Shown here in pieces: positions 49,845-62,166 of a stretch of DNA of 64,000 nt. Numbering within the stretch: position 1 is the stretch's first letter; every line of letters begins with the position of its first letter. This DNA is from Atrichornis clamosus (lineage: Eukaryota; Chordata; Aves; Passeriformes; Menuridae). Location: positions 186,001 to 250,000 of the forward strand of contig WBMZ01012771.1 of the NCBI GenBank assembly GCA_013400975.1, read 5' to 3'. A program made the translations under genes and the position numbers. The notes under the pieces were generated by a model. The model was not told the DNA's origin. It did not search any database and saw only the letters and a list, made by a program, of their open reading frames with translations.

Positions 49845-52800
49845 GCCAGATACACAGAATAGTTGATGCTTTTCATCACATTGAAAGTTATTAAATTCAG
49901 ATTTCTCTCTACTCTTGATGAGCTGAAATGATTGCTTCATTATTTTATGCTGTTTACCTGAAGAGTGAAAGGATGAGAATCTCATGCAAAAAAATCAAGC
50001 AAATATAAACTAGGTTGAAACAGAGCTTAAGACTTTAATCATTGTTTCAGAAAGGTATAACAAGGAATAGTGAAAGAAATACAAGGAAAGAAATATAGCT
50101 ATGCCTGGAAATACTGCTTAAATATATGTCTAGCAAAGATAATACTGGCTAGCCAATAACTGAATCATTTAAAATTGGACTGGTCCAAATACTTGACAGT
50201 ATAAAGCACCCAACAATTCTTCATTGGTGAGTGAGGGAGTAAATGGCCTACCAGAATTGGATGGTTTTTTCCTTATCACTGATTTACACTGAAGAGTGAT
50301 CTCTTATTGATGCTGTTACCAGTGTCATTAACAGAATGAATTTTTAACCAAACATGCATGCTAAATAAAGAAAACAATTTTCATTCATATTAAATAATTC
50401 AGATAACTCCACATATAAATAAATCAATCCTAGGCTTTGTGTAATAATATTTTCTGGTTGAGAAAACTGTTAATAAAAAAAAGATCAGAATTTAAACATA
50501 AAAGTACATTTTAATGTATTTCACTGTCAAAATATGATTACATTACTCACATTCAATGAAAGTCAAATATATAGAAGAGTTACAAGGCATAATCAAATCT
50601 GCTCTATATTTTAGAGGGAGACAAATTATTCAACCTAAACTCTGTTTCTGACTTTTGTTTTTCTCTGTATACGTAAAGAAAGGCTGCATTTTCTTTTCTT
50701 CTCAGATTCAGAGAGATAAATGCAGAATAAGGTAAGATATACACAGACTGCAGTACACCTGAGGAACTTTCTAGCTATGGGGAATGAAGAAAAAAGAAAA
50801 ACAAAGTTGGCTAGTTGGGCTGATCCAGCAAGGAAATAAGAAAGTTTAGCATATCTGAGAAGGGAACATTAAATATTCTTTTAATTTCTTCCCATCCAAG
50901 GATATTCCCAGACTAAAACTTGATTGCGAGACATTAAAGCCTGGGAAAGAGCTTATTTCTATCAGAGGCATTTTTGGATAGATGATCTGAGTTATGCTAC
51001 AGTATTTTTATTTCATTTATTGAAATCCTTTGAATTCAGACTTCCCTTTGAATCCAGCTGAGATAAGTCTTGTTCCTATTTCTCTGTTAGTTGGCCAAAA
51101 CACATGAAAATAATGCTTAGAAAGAAATTTTCAAGGATCAGAAATCAAAGGACACTTTCCAAAATCCTTTGCTCTCACTTCTGCTGACTTTCCAGCTACC
51201 ATTCTGCACATAACTGGGAAAGTAATTATAAATTGCCATGATGCTACAGCAAAAGTTACAAGCTGAACATTTTTGTGGGAAGAGGCATCATTGTATACCT
51301 GACTCTAGAACTACATATTTTTATATAAAGATAAGGCTTTTAAAAAGTCAAAAAAATTGACAATATTCAGTGACGGAGAAAGGTAATATCTACCTATATG
51401 GCATTGACAAGTTCTTGAAAGGTGGATACAGTTAGGCATTCAAAAACAGTGAACTACCAGGGTAACTGAGGCAAGATTTTTACAATTCAATTTTCTGTGT
51501 AACTGAAATTTAGAGAAGACTGAATATCACGGTTTGCATACATACACACAGTATAAAATATAAAGTGATCTCCAGACCTTTATCACAATGCTAAGACCTT
51601 TTCTACTTGTGACACTGCAAAGCACCAGAGAGAGGGAGCAGGAGAGATCAAAAGCAACATTACAAAACGGACAAGAAAATGTTTAATAAGTAAAAACTGT
51701 CTCCAGGGTATTTTGTGATCTTATTAGTGCACCTCCTAATAAGAAATGTGAGGAAATCTCTATGTAGTTTGTTGCAAAGAAAACTTAAAAGCAACTTCAT
51801 CACAATCCCATGAGATACTATTCTATAATTGAGTTATTTAATTTAGTAGACAAAAGCATAACAAAATCTAATTACTAGGAATTAGAGAATCCTGACTTGA
51901 TGTAGGCTTCAGATTTTTAACACTGTCTTAATCATGAATAGGTAAATCAAAAATTAAGTTAACCCCCCCAAAAAAGCCAATAATCTTAGTGTAATCCACA
52001 TTTCATTTTATTTTTGAAATTACAAACAAAATCACACAACAGAATTAATATAACATCTCAGTAAGAAGACCAGTATGATTCTTCTGACCTTAAAATGCCT
52101 GAGGTAACAAAAATCCCAATGCACACTGACCTAATCATTTTGAATCACTAGTGCCTAATCTGTTCTCTCCAAATTTACCACTGTCTCTACTAAATCTCCA
52201 AACAATTTCACAGGCTGATTTACAAATGCAAATGTTTCAATCTGAAATTGTATCTTTAACAGGTCTGCCAGATGCTGTGTTAACTCAATAGATTAAGTTA
52301 GGTAACTAAGGACCTTTATGTTTTAACACTGAATATCTTTCCTGGGTATATGTGCAAGTAACATTTTCTTAACAAAAATAAGCTATGCAATAATGAGAAC
52401 TTTAAAGAACAGAGGACATACAGCATCTTTGGAGATTAAAAAAAAACAGTGATAACTATTTTTTTATTAAAAAAACCCCTAATATCGGTTTAACATATGA
52501 TAAGAAAATAACAATTTAAACCTCATTTCTCCCTTCCTTGAATCTGATGTTCATATTTAAGACCTAAGGAAGATGCAGTGCACATAACCCAAGTTCTTTT
52601 CACATCAAAACAAAGCAAGGGGAAGGGTGATTCTAGGATGAATACATACAGATAATTCATTACTATTGTCTGCAAGTTCCCAATTAACTTGCTATATTAC
52701 TGTATATGAAGGTAGCCATTTTAGAATGTTTCAACAGCTTTACTGAGATAAAATGCAGTTTCAATCAAAACATACAATTAACTAGCCCATGAACTTCCTG

Positions 52801-55800
52801 GCTGATAAGTCTGATTCATCTAAATTACTCATAGTCATAATTACTTGTTCATCTGGGCTCAGTCTGACTGAGCTCTCAGCTGGCAAAATAGAAGTAGCTC
52901 TGATCCAAATGCCCAGTAGCCTTCTGAGCACGGTGTTGTGTCTCGGTTAATGCTCCCTTCTGGGGCCTCCATTTCAGGTGTCCATAAACTGTGATGAAAG
53001 TAGCAGACCTGGCAACTCAAAGATATGCTCTAAAACACATGTCTGTCATGTCTTTGGTATTTTCTAGCTGTTTTCTTGGTATCTCACTGTTCATCTTCTT
53101 TTCTTTTTCTTAAACCCCTATCCTTACACGATGTTCAAAATAAAAATGGTACTTTTTTGTCCAAGTGGAGTTTACAGTGACCATGTTGATGATACTACCC
53201 TTTCTTAACCAAAGCCTTCCTCAAAGCAGTTCCTTAATTGTTGAGGTTTCAGGACATGCTATTATGTGTAACTCTCATTCAAGTGAAAAAAAGCATTTGC
53301 TTGGAGTTTCATTCTATTTGAATTGTGTCTTCAAATATACAGTGTGTATTACTCCAACTGTTATAAATGGAAAAAGAGCTACCAAAACAAAGTATTATCC
53401 AGAGTCCATTCAAAATGAGCTGGATATTTTGGTGATATTTTTTAAACAAAAAGTAAGACTTAACTTATGTAACTCAGATTAGTCTTTATGCAGATATACA
53501 CAATGTCTTACAAAACTGTTGTCCTGGTGATGGTTTCTAAATAAGAAAAACTTGTAAGAACTGAAGACTTCCACAAGAAGTAAAAAAAACCAAACCAAAA
53601 CCACCCAGCAAAAAAACCCCAAACCACAAGCAGGGACCTGCTGGAAGATACATGTGGTTTTATAATGATCCAATATAAGGTCCACTATAAAAATATCTGG
53701 ACATATACTTCAATGGCAGACTAGCAGAGATATGTTAGCCTCATGCTGCAATCCCAGCTCACTACTGGACGATGGGTGGAATTTTATTCCGTGCCGAGTC
53801 AAAGGGAAATGAACTGTGAACATGAGAGCTCAGTGAAGCAGTTCAAGATGAAAAGAACAGATGACAAGGATAAAAGGGAAATGAAATGAAATAATTTGGA
53901 GCAGAGGAATGGAACAGGAAAGCGATTAAAACCAGAATGGAGACACACTGAGTCTTTGTTGTAAATAGTGAGGGAGGAGAGTTGTTACCAGAGGGCAGAA
54001 TAGACAGTACTGGATGGCAGAATATCTTTTACGGTACATTCAAGAGAAAAGCACTGTTAGCAGAGTAGAAGAGTAACACAATAGGTTCCCACTGAGTGTG
54101 CACAGAGTCACCTAACAGCCCAGATGAAGCATGGCTAAAGAACAGTAGGAATGGGGATAGCCATCAACCCTCAAAAGGTAATGCTCAAGGACAAAATGAC
54201 CTTAAGTTTCAGAACAGTAGAGAGCTGTGCAGGACTTCAAAAGTTAGTATCTTGAAGAAAGTTAAAACAAGGGATTACAAAGAAAGACCATGATCTTCAG
54301 CTTTGTCAAATTTCAAGTATTTCAGGCGTGCTACTAAAATACATCAACAGACATATGTTTGATACTTGAGCATTTAAGGAAAGTTTTGTGTGCACACAAA
54401 ACAAATTTCTAATTCAGTAATTTCGTCCAGAAGTAGATCACACCTTTCTGATAACTTTTAATTTTTTTCTTCTTTTTTTATTTTGCCCTTTATCTCACAA
54501 GAGCTGAATCTTACTTTGTAATTGGGAAATTCTTAATGAGAAAATATATATTAAATGAATTTTGAAATGATTTTACAATATGTTATTAATATGCATTGCT
54601 CATCTTCTTTTTCATTGTCCCTCTTCTATGTGGGTTCTAACTATTACAAAGAAAGCTACTTTTTAGCCTATATTTTTACAGTTAAAAAAAATAAAACCAG
54701 CTCCATTCTTGGCCACAGAAGTCACCCTACAAGTGTTTATAAATGCCTTTTGCACAAATAAATAATTTGCAACTATTTAAATATTCACAGTATGACAAAA
54801 AATAAAGAAACATACACTAGTATACATTTTTCAACTTATTGTAACCAATCGTGTGTTAATTTCTTTCACACAAGAAGAAAATTGGCAGTAGAATTTTGAC
54901 CTTCTGAATAAGTGCCATGACACTTTGTCTTTGGAATCACAAGGTTCATGGTCTCATAGGATTGTGAAGCTCTTGCTTCTCATTCCAGGAAGATGCTTCT
55001 TTTAAGTTCACAGTGAAGCATGAACTGTGATATCGGAGTCTGATTAGCCACAGTACCCTTCTCCTTGGTGTTTCCTCTTGACTAGGAATGCTCAACTAAG
55101 CAGTGCTCAATTTACTGCCTGGCTTTCATGGATCTATTCTCAGCATATGCTGTATAAAATGTCTATTTTGAAATTAATAAAGCAGGCAGGGATGCATGTC
55201 TTAAACACCACTTCAAAATGCTTCCAGAAATGGTTCTGGCCTTTAACAACTAATGCTCTTCCAGATGATGTTCATGGAGTTTTGAGGACTTTGTACTCCA
55301 GGGCTTGTTCCTCTCAGGCAGCATGAGTGACAGATCCCTGGCTGAAACAGAGTCAGAGTTTAGCTAAAGGCTCCTACCCTCAAGTTCAGTGAATGATCCA
55401 AAGCCCATTTTACTTCCTATCATCACATCTGTCTAAGGATTTTGGATTCCAGCATGCTATATGCCTGAGCACCCTGTACTTCCCCTTTTTTTCAGTGTTA
55501 TACCTCAGTGACTTTCAAGATATTGTGAATGTTTTTCAGGCCAAATACATGCCCTTTGAAGAATTCTGGGCTAGACTCCAGGCAAACAAAAAGTACAGAC
55601 AAAAAAAAGTAAATCTTACTTGATATCCTCTGAATTTATATCAACAACTGAAATTTTATAGTCATCAAATTCACCTGATAACATAGTCCTCTAAGACATA
55701 CCTATAATCAGCAATGGATAATAAACAATTTCCTCCAGCCCAAAGAGAGAAAATGGAAGGAAAGGGGTGAGTGTTGAAATAAGACTTCAAGCAAAGAAAC

Positions 55801-57290
55801 AGATGTTCCTCTTTATGAGACAATTCAGAATAACACTTAATAATATGCTTACATTTCAGTTTCATCAGAATCAATTGGACTTATGCATATGTTAAAAGTA
55901 GATGAATAAAGATGCATCTGAATATAGATTGATTCAGACTGTGTGAGTTCAAGTATTATCATTCCAGGTGACATTAAACAGATGCATATTATCTATGAAA
56001 TCCCCAAAAAACCAACAAACCTTATATATATTTAGGAAAAGTATTTGATTTTTTGTTCCAGAAAAAGAAAATAATATTATATATCCTTGGGAGGCAAAAA
56101 AAGGGAAAAAAATTAACTTAGCTAGTTAGTGTAGCTGATAATTAAGCTGGATTTTCAAAATCAGTATATATTTTTATGCATACATATATTTAGTATTTCT
56201 AAAGTGAACTCACTTGCTAATCTTTCTATATATTCATGCAATCTTTAATAAAGTACAACGTTACTCTTTTTTCTCCTCTGTATTTTCTTAACTGCACTCT
56301 CTTTTCAATATCCTGTTTACATATTTTCACTTTCAGCATACATTATAAATATTTCAAAAATAATTGCTAAATACATATGTTTACAGCTTTCAAAATATGA
56401 TCTTGTTTGTTTACCCTGACAGCTTAGAAACCAAAAGATAAAAGACAAACACACAAAAAAAAATTAACTAAAACCCCACTCTTTAATGAAAAATTGTTTC
56501 ATTTTTTGTTATCTTCAAATCACAATATTTTAACAGGTAGAGTTGATTAATTAATTTTTAACCCTTCAGAATAACAACTACAATGTTTGTCTTAAAATTA
56601 CTGTTATTGCTGTAAAATTACTGTTTGGCACATCAAATTAATACAGGAAACTGAGGGAAAAATAACAATAAATACAGACAGAAACTACACATTTATAAAG
56701 CACTGGTTCTGTACTTTAACTGCAAAATTGCATAATCTAGTAGTTGATTCTACCCTTTTAACAATACTTGCAGAAGCAGAATTAGAAATAAATTCTCATT
56801 TCCCACTCCAACATCTTGCTGACCCGCAGGACATAAGGCTTTCCTTAAGGCCAAATACTGATATCGTTTCTGTTGTAATCTGTTCAATCACTCCTGAATG
56901 ATTCTGGTGACTCTAGAAGGGGAGTTTAGCTCTAATGTTTTAATAAAATTCTAACTCACTTTAGGTCAAAGTACATGTAACTTTCATTCATTTTATACAA
57001 AAACCAAACACCCATATTTGGAGTGCTTGTGTGTGCATTATGTCATGCCAGGTTAATCTCTGTTGGTTTTTTGTACTGCTGCAGTATTCATTTTCATAGA
57101 AGGTTGGCCTACATGCTGCATTATTTTATCAGTTAGAGTGGAGATTAGTACCAGAAGGTTTTTGCTAGTCCTATCAAGCTGGGGAAAAGGAAAATAACCC
57201 CAAAACAAACCAAGCCACCACCACCAATAAAAAATTAAAATTGCATTTTGTTGGTAAGTGCTGATGTATGTGTGCTTTCCCATTTCAAAG

Positions 57291-57332
57291 GCAGAGGAGC
57301 GTATGATGATACTGACGTTATACAGCGCCGGT
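57291..57332 (+). other. Candidate 42-nt microexon
   Basis: CTGAT (branch-like) at about 57260, then the tract TGCTTTCCCATTTCAAAG and, after 42 bases, a perfect GTAAGT donor. An alternative donor lies 2 bases earlier. The segment has four CpGs in an AT-rich, CpG-poor setting. It is open in two frames: AEERMMILTLYSAG, or RGAYDDTDVIQRR with offset. No protein is recognised. The length is a multiple of three, as in many neural microexons. Confidence 0.3.
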
Positions 57333-57480
57333 GTAAGTACAGAGCTATGACTACCTGAAGATTGTGAGAGATATCTGGAAGCTTTGAATAATCATAGGAA
57401 AGGTACTGCAGCTTCAATCATGCACTGCTATGATCTCCACTTCAAAGTACTTCACTTACACATTAATCTTCTCTCATCAG

Positions 57481-57567
57481 GTTGAAATTGAAGATGACAA
57501 ATCATTGAGGAAGTGTCGGATCACTGGCAACTACAGAGCTTCAGTTCTGAAACTTTGTTATCCTTAA
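57481..57567 (+). other. Candidate terminal exon (weak)
   Basis: The tract TTAATCTTCTCTCATCAG is a good 3' splice site. The sequence after it is open for 28 codons, beginning VEIEDDKSLRKCRITGNYR, then TAA at 57565-57567. It is in phase with the 42-nt segment at 57291 if that segment is read in its first frame. No clear poly(A) signal is near. Low confidence. Confidence 0.18.
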
Positions 57568-58115
57568 AAACTGCAGTTATTAACATCTTACGTATACAAA
57601 AAAGGTAGAAAATAATTTCAACAGCATTAAAACACAGAGACACAGAATAAACTTTTTGGAAAAGTTTTGTGAAGTAATTAAGATAAACAGAGTCCAAGAG
57701 TAAAATCCAAACTTCTATAACACAATATGTCAAATAGTTTGGCCAAATAAAATCAACCCATGTTGCTAATATGAAACATTGCTCTGATACGATCTGTTCA
57801 AAAGATTATTACATATTTTACTCCTTTATCTTGCCTTGAGGTAGATGACATAGAGCTAGTAAAGGTAGGACATTGTATTATTTCATTTCTATGTGATTCT
57901 CATAGATAGAAACAAATATGCCCTCAGCACTTGTTTCATTATTCTCTTTTTTATTTCATAGAATTGTGTCATAATGTAGCAATTCATATATAGCATACTT
58001 GTATTTTTTTTGTTTAATTGGCATTTTAAAGATGCATTTCCAAAGCTTTGGTAGTTCAATGGGACCCATTAACTAGCTTCAGAAAATGCGCATAATTCAC
58101 ATAATTGTTCTCCAG

Positions 58116-58154
58116 GACACGCTATCCATTAAAAAGAAAAAGTCCTTTGAAGAG
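58116..58154 (+). other. Candidate 39-nt microexon
   Basis: AATTGTTCTCCAG precedes it and GAAGAG|GTGAGT follows it, a near-consensus donor. The 39 bases encode DTLSIKKKKSFEE in phase 0, and one other frame is also open. It is a multiple of three and could follow 57291-57332 in phase. No protein is recognised. Confidence 0.28.
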
Positions 58155-59080
58155 GTGAGTAGTGAGACGCTTGAAGACAGAAAAGCTGAACTCAAACTCT
58201 CAAAGTATATACAACTAAATATAAGCAGAAGAAAGTTGGCTTTATCTCATAAGAAAGCCATGCTATTTTTTAAAAAATGTCTCATTTTACCCTTCAGATG
58301 ACATGCAATCAGAGATATTGAGTTTCACATGCAAAAAGAATAGTATCTGCTTTAATTTTTCTTCATCTGATGAACATCCTGATAGGCACTCTCTTCTGCT
58401 GTCTTAGTAATGACAGTGTATTTTCATCCTCTGTATCTTCATTTACCTCACATACTCCACCTGAATTCACTAAATCTGAGTACAGTTGCATGTCAAATGT
58501 ATAGAGTTATGTCAGAGAAAAATCTCTGGAAAGTTCAGGCCCAGCCATTCAACCTATTAAGGCTATTTCTATAGTACCAAATAAAACAGTACCAGAAAAC
58601 ACGCTATGGAACTGCTCAATTTACATATATAGTCTTATCCTAAATTTTTCTTCAGGCATCAGGGTGCACTCCTCAAATAACAGTCACATTTGAATTTCTT
58701 AGACTTTTGAGTCTTCAAAAATTGTTATAATAAACATAAATAATCTGTAATTACCTTCTTTTGGCTCAGACATGGTGAAAGCTTCTGAATACATAACAAC
58801 ATGCATACCTAAACTGGTGGCAGGACTGCTCTTACATTCCCCTGTCCATGCAGTCATGGAGTGATCTTCACCCTAAAACTGAAAGAGAGTCATGTCTGAT
58901 CCTAGCAAAATTTAACGCTTTCAGGATCTTCACCACATTATAAGAACCAAATGTAGATGTAGAAAATTATACACAAATACCAAGAATGATATGCACAATG
59001 GAAAAATAAGGCATGTGCAGATAAAACTATGACAAGCACACTCATCTAGTTGACCAAACAAAACAGGTAGATGCAGGGTT

Positions 59081-60189
59081 TTTTGACTTTAGACATTGCC
59101 TCTCACATTATCCTTCTGGACAAAATGTCCAGCACACAGCTAGACAAGTCCATAAAATTTTGGGTGAACTCTAGCTGACGGGACAGTGTTATAGTTAATG
59201 AAGTTACATCAGTCTTGTGACCAGTCACTCGTGGGGTTCCTCAAGCCTCAATTTTAGGGTCAGTGCTCTTCAATGTTTTTATAAATTATTTGCACAAAGG
59301 ATAAGTAAATTTGACAAAAATACTGAACTAGAAGGAGCTGTGGAATTTCTCAAGGGAAAAGAGTCCTTACAGAGAGATCTGGATAGACTAAGGAGCAGGG
59401 CAATCACCAGCCATATGAAATTTAATGAGAGCAAATGCCAGATTCTCTGCCTGGGATGTGTTATCCTGGTTATAAGGGTTATAAGTACAAATTGGGGAAT
59501 GTGAGGCTGTCATCAGACCCCACAAAAAGGGATCTGGTATTTTGGGTTGATGGCAAGTTGAAAATGAGTCATCAGTGCCCTGGCAGCCAGGAGGGCCAAT
59601 TTTATCCTGGGCGTCATCAGGCACCGCATCTCCAGCCAGGAAAGGGAGGGGATTGTTCTGCTCTGCTCTGCTCCGCACTGGGGTGGCCTCACCTCGAGTC
59701 CTGTGTGCAGTTTTGGGTGGCACAATGTAAGAATGACACCAAACTGTCGGAGCATGTCTACAAAAGGGTTACCAAGACTGTGAAAGGCCTTGAGGATGAG
59801 CCTTATGAGGAGTGTTTGAAGTCACTTGGCATGTTCAGCTTGTGAGGGCTGGCCTCACCACAGTTTACAACTTCCTCAAGGAGCAGGCAGTGCTGATCTC
59901 CTCTCTCTAGTAACTAGGAATAGAACACAAGGAAATGGAATGAAGCTGTGTGATGGGAAGTTCAGAATGCACATCAGGAAAAGCTGCTTCACTGAGAGAG
60001 TGGTTGGTCACTGGTACAGGCTACCCAGGGAAGTGGTCACAGCATCTAGCCTGGGAGAGTTCAAGGAACATCTAAATGATGGTCCTATTACTATGAATTA
60101 GTTTTAAGTAGTCCTGCAAGGAGCAGGAATTTGAACTTGATCCTTATGCATCCCTTTCAACTTGAGATATTCTATTATTGCATGATTCT
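59081..60189 (+). mobile_element. CR1 retrotransposon, 5'-truncated, plus orientation
   Basis: It starts inside the RT motif A region (TTGACTTTAGACATTGCCTC corresponds to F-D-T-V-S-H) and continues through the rest of ORF2 and the 3' untranslated region to a proper CR1 end (ATTCTATTATTGCATGATTC). Recognisable blocks include GGGGTTCCTCAAGCCTC (the G-V-P-Q-G block), CCTGTGTGCAGTTTTGGGTG (the E-Y-C-V-Q-F-W block) and GGCTACCCAGGGAAGTGGTC near the 3' end. Frames are broken. A CTCTG run lies at about 59658-59675. Length is about 1.1 kb, a normal truncated CR1. Confidence 0.93.
59217..59504 (+). pseudogene. CR1 reverse transcriptase remnant with lost motif C
   Basis: Part of ORF2 inside the CR1 at 59081-60189. 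At 59307-59342 the translation reads F-D-K-N-T-E-L-E-G-A-V where CR1 has F-A-D-D-T-K-L-G-G-A-V, so both motif C aspartates are replaced. The 95-codon frame has shifted relative to CR1 at its ends. It cannot encode an active enzyme. Confidence 0.8.
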
Positions 60190-60324
60190 AACAGTAGTTA
60201 ATACTTATCAGCTCCACAATTGCAAGAAATACATATATATATATTTAAAAAACAAACAGAAAAGAAGTTCAGCACACTGCTGAAATAGGTCCAGGAATGA
60301 AATACCAAAAATCAGGAAGGAGCT
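60190..60324. other. Spacer with TA run
   Basis: AT-rich spacer between CR1 and LTR, with a TA dinucleotide run at about 60231-60244. Nothing else is seen. Confidence 0.7.
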
Positions 60325-60666
60325 TGTCCTGGTTCCAGCCAGGATAGTGTTAATTTTTGTAGTAGACAGGAGAGGACATGACTGGGACCTGGAGGTTATT
60401 CAATACACCTTGGGTCATTGATAGGGGTGGGGTCAGGGTGGGAGGGAAGGAAGTCTCTCCTAGGGAGAAAGTCCTCCCTCCCTTCCTCTTTAATTTATCT
60501 CTTTCTTCCTCTCTTCTTTTTCACCTTGCCCCTTTATTCAAAACCTTGTCATGTTCTTATATAGTAGGTCAGAATAACATATCTATTTCCATGCCAAGTG
60601 TATAATTTACTAATAAAACTGTGAGGTTTTGTGGACCCTATGACTTTTTCCTTTCAACTATGAACA
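60325..60666 (+). mobile_element. Short ERV LTR related to type A, plus orientation
   Basis: It begins TGTCCTGGTTCCAGCC and continues AGGATAGTGTTAATTTTTG, the start shared by many avian LTRs, and ends CCTTTCAACTATGAACA. An AATAAA poly(A) signal lies at about 60612, 50 bases before the end, which fixes the orientation as plus. At about 340 bp it is short, and part of U3 may be deleted. The flanks GAGCT and TTTAC do not match. No retroviral genes adjoin. Confidence 0.75.
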
Positions 60667-61348
60667 TTTACAAACCTTGGGTCCTCCCTTTCCATTATGG
60701 GTGGGACTCCACACCATTCAGTATACTGTTGTATTTAAAACAGCTGAATGATATTTAACTGTATTTTTTTCAGTGTTGTGATCAATTTTAATTTAAAATA
60801 GCTGACTACATCTTTAGAACTCTGGAAGAAATTAAGAAATTAAGTAGAATTTTTTTAGAAATTTTTATCTATCTTTACCTCATGATACTAGCAGATCTAC
60901 TGAACATCTTATTCCATCTCATACACTTTAAACAAAATAGGCTAAATATTTAAGGAAGATAGTCTAAATTAACAAAGACAGTAAAGGAAATATGTTGAGG
61001 ATTAAACAGTATGTATCATTCCAATGGTGTGTCTTTTAGCCCTATTGTTTATGTATTTTGAATGAAAATGGTGTGGAAAAAGTTAGAAGTCATGGTTTAT
61101 TACTGCATCCTTTTGCCTTTTATGTGACTGTCCATTGCCACAGACTGCTGGAAGCCAGAGTTTTCTTGTTGCACAAAAGAGAGTTTCTGGGTTATGGAAA
61201 AGATAACACTGCCTTCATGACAGTTAATACACATTAAAAGGAAAAGTACTGAGTAAATAATAAACAACTGGAAGGTGATCTTGGAATAAGCAGAAAAAAC
61301 CTGGCTGGTGTTTCAGAATATTGCTTTTAACTTATACAGCAGTTAAAG
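60667..61348. other. Gene-free stretch
   Basis: AT-rich DNA between two LTRs. No gene or repeat is recognised. Confidence 0.65.
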
Positions 61349-61840
61349 ATAGCATAGTGTCCTGGCCTTGTAAGGCCTAGTTTTTGGTAGCAGGGTGGGG
61401 GCTACAGGAGTGGGTTCTGTGAGAAGCTGCTGGAAGCTCCCACCACCACGTCCAGCAGAGCCAGTCTCTGGCTGGCTGCAAAGATGGACATGCTGCAGGC
61501 CAAGGCTGGGCCAATTAGCAGTAGTGGTAACGCCTCTGTGATAACAGATTTAAGAAGAAAAGCAAAACAATACGGGTGGCACAATTTTAATTCCAGCCAG
61601 GGAAGAGGGGGAGAGTGAGAAGATGGGAGCAGAAAACAACCATGGAGACACCAAGGTCAGCGAAGAAGGAGGGGCAGGAGGTGCTCTAGGAGCCAGAGCC
61701 GAGATTCCTCTGCAGCTGGTGGTGAAGGCCATGGTGAAGCAGCTGTGCCCCTGCAGCCCATGGAGGCCCACGGGGGTGCAGAGATCCACCTGCAGCCATG
61801 GAGGAGCCCACGCTGGAGCAGGTGGATACCTGGGCGGAGA

Positions 61841-62010
61841 CTGCACCCCTTGGAGGAGTGACCCACGCTGCAGCAGTTTGAGAGGTGCTGCTGCCCATGG
61901 GATGGACTCACGTTGCAGCAGTTCACAGGGAGCTGCTGCCCGTGGGATGGACTCACATTGGAGAAGTTCCTGGAGAACTGTCTCCCATAGGGAGGGACCC
62001 CACAGAGCAG
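61841..62010 (+). repeat. 45-bp tandem units inside LTR
   Basis: The word CTGCTGCCCATGGG starts at 61888 and recurs as CTGCTGCCCGTGGG at 61933 and CTGTCTCCCATAGG at 61978, so the period is exactly 45 bp. A weaker unit starts at about 61841. Each unit continues with GATGGACTCAC or a variant. Confidence 0.9.
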
Positions 62011-62045
62011 CAGGGGAAAATGACTCCTCTCCCTGAGCAACGGAA

Positions 62046-62166
62046 GAGGAGGGAGTGGGGGGAAGGTGTTTCTTAAGGGCTCATTTTACTCCTGTGCGGC
62101 TGGAGTAGGAGGTAGAGCTGGGAGGAGGGAGTGGGGGGAAGGTGTTTCTTAAGGGCTCATTTTACT
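62046..62166 (+). repeat. Exact 45-bp direct duplication, 76 bp apart
   Basis: The 45 bases at 62046-62090 (starting GAGGAGGGAGTGGGG, ending GGGCTCATTTTACT) are repeated without a mismatch at 62122-62166. The 31 bases between are GC-rich. The perfect identity, in an LTR that otherwise differs clearly from its sister copy, means the duplication is young or is kept by gene conversion. It could also be an assembly artefact. Confidence 0.9.

Larger units (their letters stand above)
49845..59080. other. Long gene-free stretch with exon-like segments near 57-58 kb
   Basis: About 9 kb without a recognised repeat or gene. The 105-codon frame at 53165-53482 and the frames near 54096, 55078 and 55393 have no family resemblance. 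A/C-rich low complexity lies at 53582-53631. Three segments with splice-like edges (57291-57332, 57481-57567, 58116-58154) are listed separately. On the minus strand a start-like word ACCATGTC followed by AAAGAAG|GTAATT occurs near 58755-58780. Confidence 0.6.

Noticed and set aside
53165..53482. 105-codon plus-strand frame
   Set aside because: No recognised motif, AT-rich codon use like the surrounding DNA, and no splice or promoter context.
58755..58780. Minus-strand ACCATGTC start followed by a GTAATT donor
   Set aside because: The start context is good, but the exon would encode only six or seven residues, the donor is weak and no partner exon is seen.
61623..62036. 137- and 127-codon frames on both strands
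   Set aside because: Both lie in the type B LTR over its 45-bp units. They are repeat artefacts.
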